Below, piece by piece: positions 26,991 to 34,751 of a DNA stretch of 64,000 bases (position 1 is the stretch's first letter; every line of letters begins with the position of its first letter). A program made the translations under genes and the position numbers. Below the pieces are notes generated by a model. It was not told where the DNA came from. It made no database searches and saw only the letters and a program-made list of their open reading frames with translations. Source of the DNA: Verrucomicrobium sp. GAS474 (GTDB lineage: Bacteria > Verrucomicrobiota > Verrucomicrobiia > Methylacidiphilales > GAS474); contig NZ_LT629781.1 of the NCBI RefSeq assembly GCF_900105685.1, positions 2,728,001 through 2,792,000 on the forward strand, given 5' to 3'.

Positions 26991-27861
26991 CGCCGGCGTC
27001 CCGGGCCTCCGCCTCCTGCCGCAGGCGGAGTGGCGGGAGCGGGAGCGGAAGCACCGCCTCCGGCTGGAGAGGTGGACGGCCCCCCATCTGGCCCGCCGCC
27101 GCGCGGGACGGCGGCATCCGGTCTACGATTTCCTTTTCGAGTATTACAATCATCCCGTGGCGAAGCTCCTCCGCTGGAGCCCCGGCCCCGGCGTGCTGTT
27201 GGAGGAGGGGGGCCTCTTCCAGCCCGGCGCCTTTCCGGCTTCGCGGATCGAGGCGCTCCGCTGGACGCTCTCCCTCCTGAGGGCGACGGAAGGGCGTCCC
27301 GCCCACCACGGCTGCTTCGGCCTCCACGAGTGGGCGATGGTCTACCGGATGGAGGAGGCCGGGGTCCGGCACGGCGCGGTGCCGCTCCGCTTCCCGCCTG
27401 CGGAGCTGGCCCGGATCGTCGAGTCGCAGCCGATCGCGTGCAGCCATTACGACGCCTTCCGGTTCTTCACTTCGGACGCCCGGCCGTTGAACCGCCTGCA
27501 GCCGACGCGGGAGAATCGCCACGATCTCGAGCAGCCCGGCTGCCTTCACGCGAACATGGATCTCTACAAGTGGGCCTACAAGTTCGCCCCCTGGACGAGC
27601 GGCGAGCTGCTGGCCGACGGCTTCGAGCTGGCCGTCGCGATCCGGGAAATCGACATGCGGGCGAGTCCCTACGACTTCGTCGCCCACGGCATGCCCGAGT
27701 TTCCGTCGGTCCCGATCGAGACGCCGGAGGGACGGGCCGAGTACGAGGCGCTGCAGCGCGGATTGGCGGAGCGGGCGCGTCCGTTGCGGCGGCGGCTGAT
27801 CGCCGAGCTGGAGGCGATTCAATCGGCCGTGGCGGCGGTGACAAACAGCACCCCGGCCTGA
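26944..27861 (+). CDS. Unknown conserved protein, often labelled 3-methyladenine glycosylase-like
   Basis: A 305-residue soluble protein. Recognisable stretches are RRHPVYDFLFEYYNHP, FGLHEWAMVYRMEEAG, ACSHYDAFRFFTSDA, GCLHANMDLYKWAYKF and IDMRASPYDF. I recall actinobacterial proteins with these blocks carrying the label 3-methyladenine DNA glycosylase, but the name is not supported by any catalytic motif I can see. It overlaps YcfL at the 5' end and converges on tilS with a 43-base overlap. The start could also be the later GTG at 27000. Confidence 0.72.
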   Translation: MSPGASPSTSAAPSASAGVPGLRLLPQAEWRERERKHRLRLERWTAPHLARRRAGRRHPVYDFLFEYYNHPVAKLLRWSPGPGVLLEEGGLFQPGAFPASRIEALRWTLSLLRATEGRPAHHGCFGLHEWAMVYRMEEAGVRHGAVPLRFPPAELARIVESQPIACSHYDAFRFFTSDARPLNRLQPTRENRHDLEQPGCLHANMDLYKWAYKFAPWTSGELLADGFELAVAIREIDMRASPYDFVAHGMPEFPSVPIETPEGRAEYEALQRGLAERARPLRRRLIAELEAIQSAVAAVTNSTPA

Positions 27862-28736
27862 CGCCGCAGGTGGCGGCCCCGGCTGAGGTTGATCTTCGCC
27901 GGACGGATCCGGCTGACCAGGCCCCGGGCGGCCTCGACGTCGTCGAAGGAAAGGTCGGCGACGCCCTGTTTTTTCAACCAGAGATGGAGGAGGCGTCGTT
28001 GGAGGGGAAGGGGCTGGGCGGCGACGACGGCGACGGCGAGCCGCTCCGCATCGGCCAGGGGGGCGACGAGGGTGTCGATCCACGTCTGGGTATCGCGCTG
28101 GAGGGTGGCGGTGCGGAGGAAGCGCGGGCCGAGGGCCTTGCCGAGGCCGGTCTCGGTTTCAAGAAGCGGGAGGAGGTGATGGCGGATGGCATTGCGGAAA
28201 TGGGCCGGATCGTGATTCGTCGTGTCCTCCCGCCAGGCGAGGTGCCGTGCCGCCGCCCGCGCGACGATCTCCTTCCGCCAGAGCCCGAGCCACGGGCGAT
28301 GAATCCGAAGGGGGCCGCGCACGGTCCCGCACTCCATCCCGCTCCAGCCGGAGCCGCTGCCGCGGAAGAGCTGGAGGAGGAAGGTCTCGACCTGGTCGTC
28401 GGCATGATGGGCGAGGACGAGGTCGGGGAGGGCGAGCCGCTTGGCGGCCCTCGCGAAGAAGGCGTAGCGGGCGGCGCGGGCGGCGGTCTCGTTGCGCGGG
28501 GTCACCGCCGGGGCCTTGGCGACGATGACCCGGAGGCCGCGTTCCTTGCCGAGGGCGCGGACGAAGTGGGCGTCGTCCCCGCTTTCGTTCCGCCAGCCGT
28601 GGTCGAAGTGGAGGAGGACGGGGCGTTTCCCCGCCTCCAGGAGGGCGTCGAGCAGGGTGACCGAGTCGATCCCCCCGGAGAGCCCGAGAAGGGGCTGCTC
28701 CGGAAGAGGGAGGAGGGGATCGAGGAAGGGGTTCAT
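27819..28736 (-). CDS. tilS: tRNA(Ile)-lysidine synthase
   Basis: A 305-residue PP-loop ATPase that modifies C34 of tRNA-Ile to lysidine. The PP-loop is LGLSGGIDSVTLL, followed by HFDHGWRNES, AARAARYAFF and LAHHADDQVETFLLQL, with HFRNAIRHHLLP further on. It is shorter than the E. coli enzyme and lacks most of the C-terminal domain, as in several lineages. Its 3' end overlaps the convergent gene by 43 bases, so no terminator separates them. Confidence 0.92.
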   Translation of the reverse strand: MNPFLDPLLPLPEQPLLGLSGGIDSVTLLDALLEAGKRPVLLHFDHGWRNESGDDAHFVRALGKERGLRVIVAKAPAVTPRNETAARAARYAFFARAAKRLALPDLVLAHHADDQVETFLLQLFRGSGSGWSGMECGTVRGPLRIHRPWLGLWRKEIVARAAARHLAWREDTTNHDPAHFRNAIRHHLLPLLETETGLGKALGPRFLRTATLQRDTQTWIDTLVAPLADAERLAVAVVAAQPLPLQRRLLHLWLKKQGVADLSFDDVEAARGLVSRIRPAKINLSRGRHLRRQAGVLFVTAATAD

Positions 28737-28792
28737 CCGGGGATGTTCCCAGACTAGAACCCTTCGGAGGAAGCGGGCAATGCCGCTTCTTC

Positions 28793-29566
28793 TTACTTGG
28801 CCGCGACCTTGGCGGCGTAGCGCGCCTCGGTGAACTCGACCTTGGCCTTGGCGAGGTCGGTCTGGAACTCGGGGTTGGCAAGGAAGCGCTTCATCAGCTC
28901 GTGGGCCAGCTTCTTGCCCGCCTTGATGTCGGAGGGATAGTGGACGCCGGCGATTTCCCGGTCTTTCCCGATCTCGTTGCCCCGGGCGAGGAGCTTCGTG
29001 CGGAGATCGGGGGCGAGTTCGGCGAGGACGAGGCTCCAGGCGACGCTGGTGGTGGTGTGGCCGCTCGGATAGGCGGGGCTTTTAATCAGCTCAATGCAGG
29101 GGGTGATGCGGGAATCGACGAGGGGAGGACGCGGACGGGCGTAGGCGTCCTTGGCGGTGTTGTAGGCGAGCTTCAGGTCGTTCGTCATCTTCTTGAAAAG
29201 GGCGGCGGTGAGGGGGAGGTTCTTCGTGTCGAACCAGGTGCCGAGGACGTTGGCGAAGACTTCGGGCTTGAGCTCGACCTCGGAGGTGACGCGGGCGATC
29301 TCCTCGGGGGTGCGGGTGGTCTGGAGCTTCAGGAGGGTGGTGATTTCGGCTTTTCCTTCGAGGGAGTCGGCGGCGGGGTAGGTGCCGAGGAGGGTCTTGA
29401 GCGCTTCGACTTCAAAGAAGGACGCCTCGACGTAGACCGGCTTCGCCTTTTCGGCGGGAGCGGCCGCAGCCGAAGCCGCCGGAGGGGCCATCGTCGTGGC
29501 CGGGACTTGGGCTTCGGCGAGGAGGGGGGCGAACGCGAGGAGAACGAACGGGAGAAGGCGCTTCAT
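28793..29566 (-). CDS. Exported PAP2/class A acid phosphatase, copy 1
   Basis: A 257-residue protein with a signal peptide (MKRLLPFVLLAFAPLLAEA). The phosphatase signature is complete: ARPRPPLVDSR, AYPSGHTTTSVAWS and GKDREIAGVHYPSDIKAG, the three blocks that bind phosphate and supply the catalytic histidines. It acts in the periplasm on phosphomonoesters or lipid phosphates; substrate unknown. It is paralogous to the next gene (29639-30340) in tandem. Confidence 0.85.
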   Translation of the reverse strand: MKRLLPFVLLAFAPLLAEAQVPATTMAPPAASAAAAPAEKAKPVYVEASFFEVEALKTLLGTYPAADSLEGKAEITTLLKLQTTRTPEEIARVTSEVELKPEVFANVLGTWFDTKNLPLTAALFKKMTNDLKLAYNTAKDAYARPRPPLVDSRITPCIELIKSPAYPSGHTTTSVAWSLVLAELAPDLRTKLLARGNEIGKDREIAGVHYPSDIKAGKKLAHELMKRFLANPEFQTDLAKAKVEFTEARYAAKVAAK

Positions 29567-29638
29567 GGAATGGAGTTACGGCCTTCCCCCGAGCCGGGCA
29601 ATGCCCGAATCGGCTGTCGCGAAAACGTTACCTCGCTG

Positions 29639-30340
29639 TTACCGGATTGGCTGGGGACGGGCGGCCTCGATCTCGGTCTTCACCTTGGCGAGGTCGGCCT
29701 GGAAGGCGGGGAGGGCGAGGAAGCGGTCGGCGAGGACGAGGCCGAGTTTTTGCCCCGCCGCGACGTCGGAGGGGAAGTGGACGCCGAGGAGGTTCCGGTC
29801 CTTTCCGGCGAGGGTGCCCCGTTCCAGCAGGGTGTTTTTCAGGTCGGGAAGGGCCTCGGAAAGAATCCGCGCCCAGGTGATCCCGAGGGCGGCATGGCTG
29901 CTGGGATAGGAGGCGCTGTCGGGGAGGGGGCAGGCCGGATGGAGGCGGCTGTCCTGCAGGGGCGGCCGGGGGCGCTTCCACAGGCTCTTGCCCTGGGCTG
30001 TGACGTTCTTCGAGTCGGCCTTCACCGCCTCCAGGAGGGCGAAGGTGAGGGGGAGGGTCTTCGCATTGAACCAGGCGGGATCGAGGACGCCGCTGAAGAA
30101 GGCGGCGGGATCGTAGTCGATCTCGGCGGTGGCGCGGGCCACTTCGGCGGGGGTGCGGCTCTGCTGGAACGCGAGGAGGGTCTCGATCTCGGCGCGGGTC
30201 TCGGCGGAGCCGTCGGCGGGGGGATTGCCGAGAATGGCGATGTCGACCGTGGCGGGGTCGAGGTAGACCGGTTTCGATTCCTTCGCGGGCAGGGGGGCGA
30301 GGGGGAGTAGGAAGAGGAGGGAAAGAAGGAGGAGTCTCAT
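29639..30340 (-). CDS. Exported PAP2/class A acid phosphatase, copy 2
   Basis: A 233-residue paralogue of the adjacent gene with the same order: signal (MRLLLLSLLFLLPLAPLPA), KRPRPPLQDSR, SYPSSHAALGITWA and GKDRNLLGVHFPSDVAAG. The PSGH block reads PSSH here, with the catalytic His kept. The ATG at 30340 is chosen because it begins the signal peptide; the longer upstream frame lies antisense-like inside the transporter gene. It is 72 bases upstream of copy 1, so the pair is a tandem duplication that has diverged. Confidence 0.85.
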   Translation of the reverse strand: MRLLLLSLLFLLPLAPLPAKESKPVYLDPATVDIAILGNPPADGSAETRAEIETLLAFQQSRTPAEVARATAEIDYDPAAFFSGVLDPAWFNAKTLPLTFALLEAVKADSKNVTAQGKSLWKRPRPPLQDSRLHPACPLPDSASYPSSHAALGITWARILSEALPDLKNTLLERGTLAGKDRNLLGVHFPSDVAAGQKLGLVLADRFLALPAFQADLAKVKTEIEAARPQPIR

Positions 30341-30344
30341 GGGA

Positions 30345-31655
30345 TCAGGCTTTCTCGGGCCGGGGGTGGATATGCCGCAGGGAAGGGGCGCCGAGGAGGA
30401 TGAAGCCGGAAATGAAGAAGACGAGGGTGCCGAGGAGGGCGATGCGCTGGCTTCCGCTGATGGCGGAGACGGTCCCGTAGACGAAAGGGCCGACGGCGGC
30501 GGAGAGCTTCGAGAAGAGGCCCCAGAAACCGAAGTACTCCGCCCGGCGATCGGGCGGGGCGAGGTAGGCGACGACGGCCCGGCCCGCCGACTGGAGGGAG
30601 CCGATGCCGAGCCCGGCGAGGTTTCCGATGAGGTAGAAGCCGTTGACGCTATGGCAATAGTAGGCGGCGACGATGACGCCGATCCAGAGGACGAGGGTGA
30701 GGCGGAGGGTGAGGAGGGAGCCCCACTTGTCCTGCACGAAGCCGAAGGCGAAGGCCCCGACCGATCCGCTGATCTGGAGGACGAGGAAGAGCATGATGAG
30801 GTTCTGCCCGGTGAAGCCGATCTCCCGTTCCGCATAGATGGCGGCCCAGGAGATGACGGTGGTGACGCCGCAGGTGTAGAGGAAAAAGGCGGAGAAGAAG
30901 GTGCGGAGGAGCGGGCGGCGGGCGATCTCCTTCGTCGTTTCCCAGACGCTGGCAAAGGAGGCGCGGAAGATGTCCCGGGCAGGGAGGATGCGGGGGATGC
31001 TCCGGTCCCGCAGGATGAGGAGCGCGGGGAGCGCGCAGAGGGCGAAGAAGAGGGCGGTGAAGAGGATGGAGAGGCGGAGGTCGGGGACGTTCTCGACGGT
31101 GAAGCCGCCCTTCAGGAGCGGAAGGCAGACGAAGAGGCTGGCGAGGCCGCCGACATAGCCGAACGCCCAGCCGTAGCCCGAGATGCGCCCCGTTTCCTCG
31201 GGCTTCGCCAGTTCGGGGAGGAAACCGGCGTTGAAGTTTTCCCCGAGGGAGAAGGCGATGTTCGCGACGATGAAGAGGAAGAAGGCGGTGAGGATATCCC
31301 CGTGGCCGACGACGGCTAGGCCGAGGGTCCCGGCGCAGCAGATGGCGGTGGAAATCGCGAGGAGCCGTTTCTTCGAGGCGCGGAAATCGGCCCACGCGCC
31401 GAGGAACGGCGAGAGGACGAGGGCGACGCTTTGCGAGAGCGTCCCGGCGAGGCCCCAGAGAAAGTCGGCCCGGCCCGGCCCGGCGTCGGCGCAGATGATC
31501 TTCGTGAAGTAAACGCTGAAGACCACCGTGACGATGATCGTGGAGAAGGAGGAGTTGGCGAAGTCGTAGCCGCACCACGCCATGATTTCCTTCCGCGTGG
31601 GGGGCGGGATTTGCCGCGAGATTTCGGGGGGATGGGAATCAGTTGGCGAGGGCAT
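30345..31655 (-). CDS. UMF1/Atg22-type MFS transporter
   Basis: A 436-residue membrane protein with about 12 hydrophobic helices. The start MAWCGYDFANSSFSTIIVTV and the loop SPFLGAWADFRASKKR are typical of UMF1-type (Atg22-related) major facilitator transporters. In yeast the relative exports amino acids from vacuoles; the bacterial substrate is unknown. It ends 4 bases before the PAP2 copy 2 start and overlaps DUF971 by 17 bases upstream, so these four genes may form one transcript. Confidence 0.85.
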   Translation of the reverse strand: MPSPTDSHPPEISRQIPPPTRKEIMAWCGYDFANSSFSTIIVTVVFSVYFTKIICADAGPGRADFLWGLAGTLSQSVALVLSPFLGAWADFRASKKRLLAISTAICCAGTLGLAVVGHGDILTAFFLFIVANIAFSLGENFNAGFLPELAKPEETGRISGYGWAFGYVGGLASLFVCLPLLKGGFTVENVPDLRLSILFTALFFALCALPALLILRDRSIPRILPARDIFRASFASVWETTKEIARRPLLRTFFSAFFLYTCGVTTVISWAAIYAEREIGFTGQNLIMLFLVLQISGSVGAFAFGFVQDKWGSLLTLRLTLVLWIGVIVAAYYCHSVNGFYLIGNLAGLGIGSLQSAGRAVVAYLAPPDRRAEYFGFWGLFSKLSAAVGPFVYGTVSAISGSQRIALLGTLVFFISGFILLGAPSLRHIHPRPEKA

Positions 31656-31974
31656 CGTTCAGCTTTCTCAAAAAGGCGTAGGTGTAGAGGCCGGTGTTGT
31701 GGCCGTCGTTCCAGACGAGCTGGAGGGAGTAGCCGCCGATGACGCGCCATTCCCGCAGGGCGAAGCTTCCCTCGCGGTAGGTGACGAGGGGGCGGACGTG
31801 GCCGAGGAGATCGGGCTCCCCGCCGCACGAGGCGCAGGGGCAGTGGCGGCGGAGCGGCTCGAGCTTCAGGTAGCTTTCCCCGCCGTCGTTCCAGGCGACG
31901 GCGAGCTCGTCCCCGATGACCTCGATGCGGGTCGGCGTCAGGGGGGAGGAAAGGGGAGTGTTTCCAACGGACAT
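31639..31974 (-). CDS. DUF971 domain protein
   Basis: A 111-residue protein of the DUF971 family, also seen as the N-terminal domain of gamma-butyrobetaine hydroxylase. Characteristic are LAVAWNDGGESYLKLEPLR, the CPCASCGG cysteine cluster and WRVIGGYSLQLVWNDGH. It probably binds a metal or iron-sulphur group through these cysteines, which is known of some relatives. It is divergent from hemW with 30 bases between start codons, so they share a promoter region. Confidence 0.85.
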   Translation of the reverse strand: MSVGNTPLSSPLTPTRIEVIGDELAVAWNDGGESYLKLEPLRRHCPCASCGGEPDLLGHVRPLVTYREGSFALREWRVIGGYSLQLVWNDGHNTGLYTYAFLRKLNDALAN

Positions 31975-32004
31975 GGGGTGTGAGATTATATCCCTTTTCG
32001 GGAA

Positions 32005-33102
32005 ATGACAGACGCAATCCGCCATCTTTACCTCCATGTGCCGTTTTGCTCGCGCATCTGTCCCTACTGCGCCTTTTACGTCCACCGGGGCGGAGTGGGG
32101 GAGCAGCGGGCCTTTGTCCGGGCGCTGATTGCCGAGGCGGCGCTGGCGCGGCGGTCGTTCGCCTTCGACCTGGAGACGGTCTTTCTCGGCGGGGGGACGC
32201 CCTCGCTCCTGCCCGCGGACGAATGGGGAACGCTGATGGCGGCGCTTCCCCCGCGCCGGGTCGGGGCCGAGGTGACGCTGGAGACGAATCCCATCACGGT
32301 GACGGCGGAGAAGGCCGCCGCGTGGCGCGAAGCGGGGATCAACCGGATCAGCCTCGGCGTCCAGTCGTTCGATCCCGGGTTCCTGAAGGTGCTGGGCCGG
32401 GACCACACGCCGGAGATTGTCGAGCGGAGCGTGGCGCTCCTGCGCGGGGCCGGGTTTGAAAACCTGAATATCGACCTGATGTTCGCCCTGCCGGGGGAGG
32501 CGACGGGGGGCTTTGCCGCGACGCTCCGCCACGCCCTCGCGCTGCGGCCCGACCATATCAGCGCCTATGCGCTGACCTACGAGGAGGACACGCCGTTCTT
32601 CGAGCGGCTAAACCGGGGGGAGTGGCTCCGGGACGAGGCGGCGGAGATCGAGATGTTCGAGGGGACGGCCCGGGAGCTGGACGCGGCGGGGCTCCCGTTC
32701 TACGAGGTTTCCAACTACGCGCGGCCCGGCTTCGAGTCCCGCCACAACCGGGCCTATTGGCGCGGGGCCGATTACCTGGGGTTGGGGCCGAGCGCCTGCT
32801 CGACGGTCGGCACGGAGCGGTGGACCAATGTGAAGGATACGGCCCGTCATGCCGCCGAGGTCGAGGCGGGGCGGCTCCCCATCGGGGAGCGGGAAGCGCT
32901 CTCGCCCGAGACGCGGCGGAAGGAACGGATCATGTTCGGCCTGCGGACGCGAGAGGGGATCGAGAAGGAACTCCTCCTCAGCCACGACGCCGCCGTGGCG
33001 GAGGCGACGCGGGACGGGTTGGCCGAATGGCGGGAGGATCATCTCGTCCTGACGCGGCAGGGGCGGCTGCTGGCCGATAGCGTGGCGGCGCTTTTCGTAT
33101 GA
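32005..33102 (+). CDS. hemW: HemW, radical SAM heme chaperone
   Basis: A 365-residue protein of the HemN-like family. The radical SAM cluster motif is CSRICPYCAF (CxxxCxxC). FLGGGTPSLL, LETNPIT, RISLGVQSFDPGFLK and NIDLMFALPG follow in the normal order, and the C-terminal HemW domain (EVSNYARPGFESRHN, YLGLGPSACS) is present. HemW delivers heme; genuine coproporphyrinogen oxidases have a longer N-terminus. It overlaps the next gene by 4 bases. Confidence 0.9.
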   Translation: MTDAIRHLYLHVPFCSRICPYCAFYVHRGGVGEQRAFVRALIAEAALARRSFAFDLETVFLGGGTPSLLPADEWGTLMAALPPRRVGAEVTLETNPITVTAEKAAAWREAGINRISLGVQSFDPGFLKVLGRDHTPEIVERSVALLRGAGFENLNIDLMFALPGEATGGFAATLRHALALRPDHISAYALTYEEDTPFFERLNRGEWLRDEAAEIEMFEGTARELDAAGLPFYEVSNYARPGFESRHNRAYWRGADYLGLGPSACSTVGTERWTNVKDTARHAAEVEAGRLPIGEREALSPETRRKERIMFGLRTREGIEKELLLSHDAAVAEATRDGLAEWREDHLVLTRQGRLLADSVAALFV

Positions 33103-34016
33103 TGGCCGATCCGCAGCGGGAGCGGGAGCGGACGGGGAGAATGCTGGCGCTCCTCTCGGCGTCGGGGTTCTCGCTGAAGGCGATCTTCGTGAAGCTGGCC
33201 TATGCGGTGGAACCGGGGCCGGTCGATACGGTGACGCTCCTCATGCTGCGGATGCTCCTCTCGTTCCCGGCCTTCGTCTGCCTGGCGTGGTGGGCGACGG
33301 CGGGACGGAATCGCGAGCGGCTGACGGCAAGGGATTGGGCCTACCTGCTCGGCCTGGCGTTCCTCGGCTATTACCTTTCGAGCCTCTTCGATTTCCTCGG
33401 CCTCCTCTCGATCTCGGCGGGATTGGAGCGGCTGATTCTCTTCGTCTACCCCTCGATGGTCTTGCTGATGGAGGCGGTGTGGAAACGGAAGCCGGTGCCG
33501 AAACGGATCTGGGGGGCGATCGCGATCAGTTACCTCGGGCTGGTGATCGCGTTCTGGCACGATCTGAGGCAGGTGCCGAACGAGGCGGCGGTCTGGATCG
33601 GCGGGGGATGGGTGCTGCTGGCGACGCTGACCTATTCGGGCTATTTCCTCGGGATGATGCACGGGGTGGCGCGGATCGGGTCGGCACGGTTGGCGGGATG
33701 GTCGGGGGCGTTGGCGTGCGGATTGGTGGCGGCTCATTTTCTGGCGATCAAGCCGGAACCCTGGAGGGTGCTGGCTTCGGTCCCCGGCGCGGTCTGGGGC
33801 TGGGCCGGGGCGATGGCGCTGGTCTCGACGGTGGTGCCGATCTGGCTGGCGGCGCTGGCGGTGGAGCGGCTCGGCGCGGGCCGGGCGGCGGCGGTGGGGA
33901 TGATCGGCCCGGCGCTGACGATCGGGCTCGGCTGGGTGATCCTGGGGGAGCCGTGGTCGGTGCTGCAGGTCGTCGGTTTGGTGCTGGTGATCTTCGGGGT
34001 CAGCCGGATGAAATAG
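33099..34016 (+). CDS. EamA/DMT-family transporter
   Basis: A 305-residue protein with about ten hydrophobic helices arranged as two EamA repeats (for example FLGYYLSSLFDFLGLLSISA and VPIWLAALAVERLGAGRAAA). It starts in an ATGA overlap with hemW. A second ATG at 33102 is also in frame. Substrate unknown; the family exports amino acids and related metabolites. Arginine-rich N-terminal residues (RERERTGRM) precede the first helix. Confidence 0.82.
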   Translation: MMADPQRERERTGRMLALLSASGFSLKAIFVKLAYAVEPGPVDTVTLLMLRMLLSFPAFVCLAWWATAGRNRERLTARDWAYLLGLAFLGYYLSSLFDFLGLLSISAGLERLILFVYPSMVLLMEAVWKRKPVPKRIWGAIAISYLGLVIAFWHDLRQVPNEAAVWIGGGWVLLATLTYSGYFLGMMHGVARIGSARLAGWSGALACGLVAAHFLAIKPEPWRVLASVPGAVWGWAGAMALVSTVVPIWLAALAVERLGAGRAAAVGMIGPALTIGLGWVILGEPWSVLQVVGLVLVIFGVSRMK

Positions 34017-34031
34017 AGTTGGAAAAGAATT

Positions 34032-34080
34032 ATATCCGGGTGATATTTGACAGCTTAATTTATCCGGGTATAATTAAAAG
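34032..34080 (+). promoter_or_regulatory. Consensus sigma-70 promoter with paired operator-like repeats
   Basis: TTGACA at 34047-34052 and TATAAT at 34069-34074, 16 bases apart, are perfect consensus boxes. The -10 box ends 6 bases before the ATG at 34081, so transcription should start at or next to the start codon, and there is no ribosome site: a leaderless transcript. TATCCGGGT occurs twice, at 34033-34041 and 34061-34069, 28 bases apart. The left copy lies in ATATCCGGGTGATAT and the right in TTATCCGGGTATAA, both imperfect dyads. The right copy overlaps the -10 box and the left lies just before the -35. Confidence 0.7.
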
Positions 34081-34671
34081 ATGAGCTATTCATCCCATCC
34101 CACTTTTACGGCATTCCTCGGTCACCGGCGGATCGGCACCGGCTCCCTGCGGGCCGTGGCCACGGCGATCAAGGAGACGCACCTCGAGGAGGAGGGGATC
34201 CCGGTCCTGATCTTCGACGACGAGGAGTGCCAGCCGGTCGAGCTCGATCTGCGGGGGACCCTGGCCGAGGTCCTGGAGCGGTTGCCGCAGGAGGAGGCCG
34301 CCTTGGCGGAGCCGCTGCCCGTGGCGGCCCCCGGGCCGGGAAGGCCGAAGCTCGGCGTGGTGGCGCGGGAGGTGACGCTGCTGCCCCGGCATTGGGAATG
34401 GCTGGCGCGCCAGCCGGGCGGGACTTCGGTGGCGTTGCGGAAGCTGGTGGAGCAGGCGCGGCATGCGAGCGAGGAGCCCGACCGGCTCTGGCGGGCGCAG
34501 GAGGCGACGTACCGGTTCCTTTCCGCCGTCGCGGGGAATCTGCCCGGCTTCGAGGAGGCCTCCCGCGCGTTCTTCGCGAAGGACAAGACGGCGCTGGAGC
34601 GCCATTGCGCGGCGTGGCCGAAGGATGTGAGCGACCACACGCTCCACCTCGCGAAGCGTACGTGCGTGTGA
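34081..34671 (+). CDS. DUF2239 family protein
   Basis: A 196-residue soluble protein. GRPKLGVVAREVTLLPRHWE followed by WLARQPGGTSVALRKLVEQA is the signature of DUF2239; the C-terminal helical part (EATYRFLSAVAGNLPGFEEA) also fits. Function unknown; its basic central motif and its regulated promoter suggest a stress or regulatory role, which is inference. No ribosome site precedes the ATG. It ends just before a strong bidirectional terminator. Confidence 0.85.
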   Translation: MSYSSHPTFTAFLGHRRIGTGSLRAVATAIKETHLEEEGIPVLIFDDEECQPVELDLRGTLAEVLERLPQEEAALAEPLPVAAPGPGRPKLGVVAREVTLLPRHWEWLARQPGGTSVALRKLVEQARHASEEPDRLWRAQEATYRFLSAVAGNLPGFEEASRAFFAKDKTALERHCAAWPKDVSDHTLHLAKRTCV

Positions 34672-34699
34672 GTCGCGATCCGGGACGCGAGACGAAAAA

Positions 34700-34731
34700 G
34701 GCGGGCCCCCTTTCGGGAGCCCGCCTTTTTT
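34700..34731. terminator. Bidirectional intrinsic terminator
   Basis: GGCGGGC.CCC-TTTC-GGG.GCCCGCC is an 11-bp stem with AAAAA on the left (34695-34699) and TTTTTT on the right (34726-34731), so it can end the DUF2239 transcript and, on the other strand, the typA transcript, between the two convergent genes. Confidence 0.88.
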
Positions 34732-34751
34732 GATCGGCTTTGGCCTTAAGC

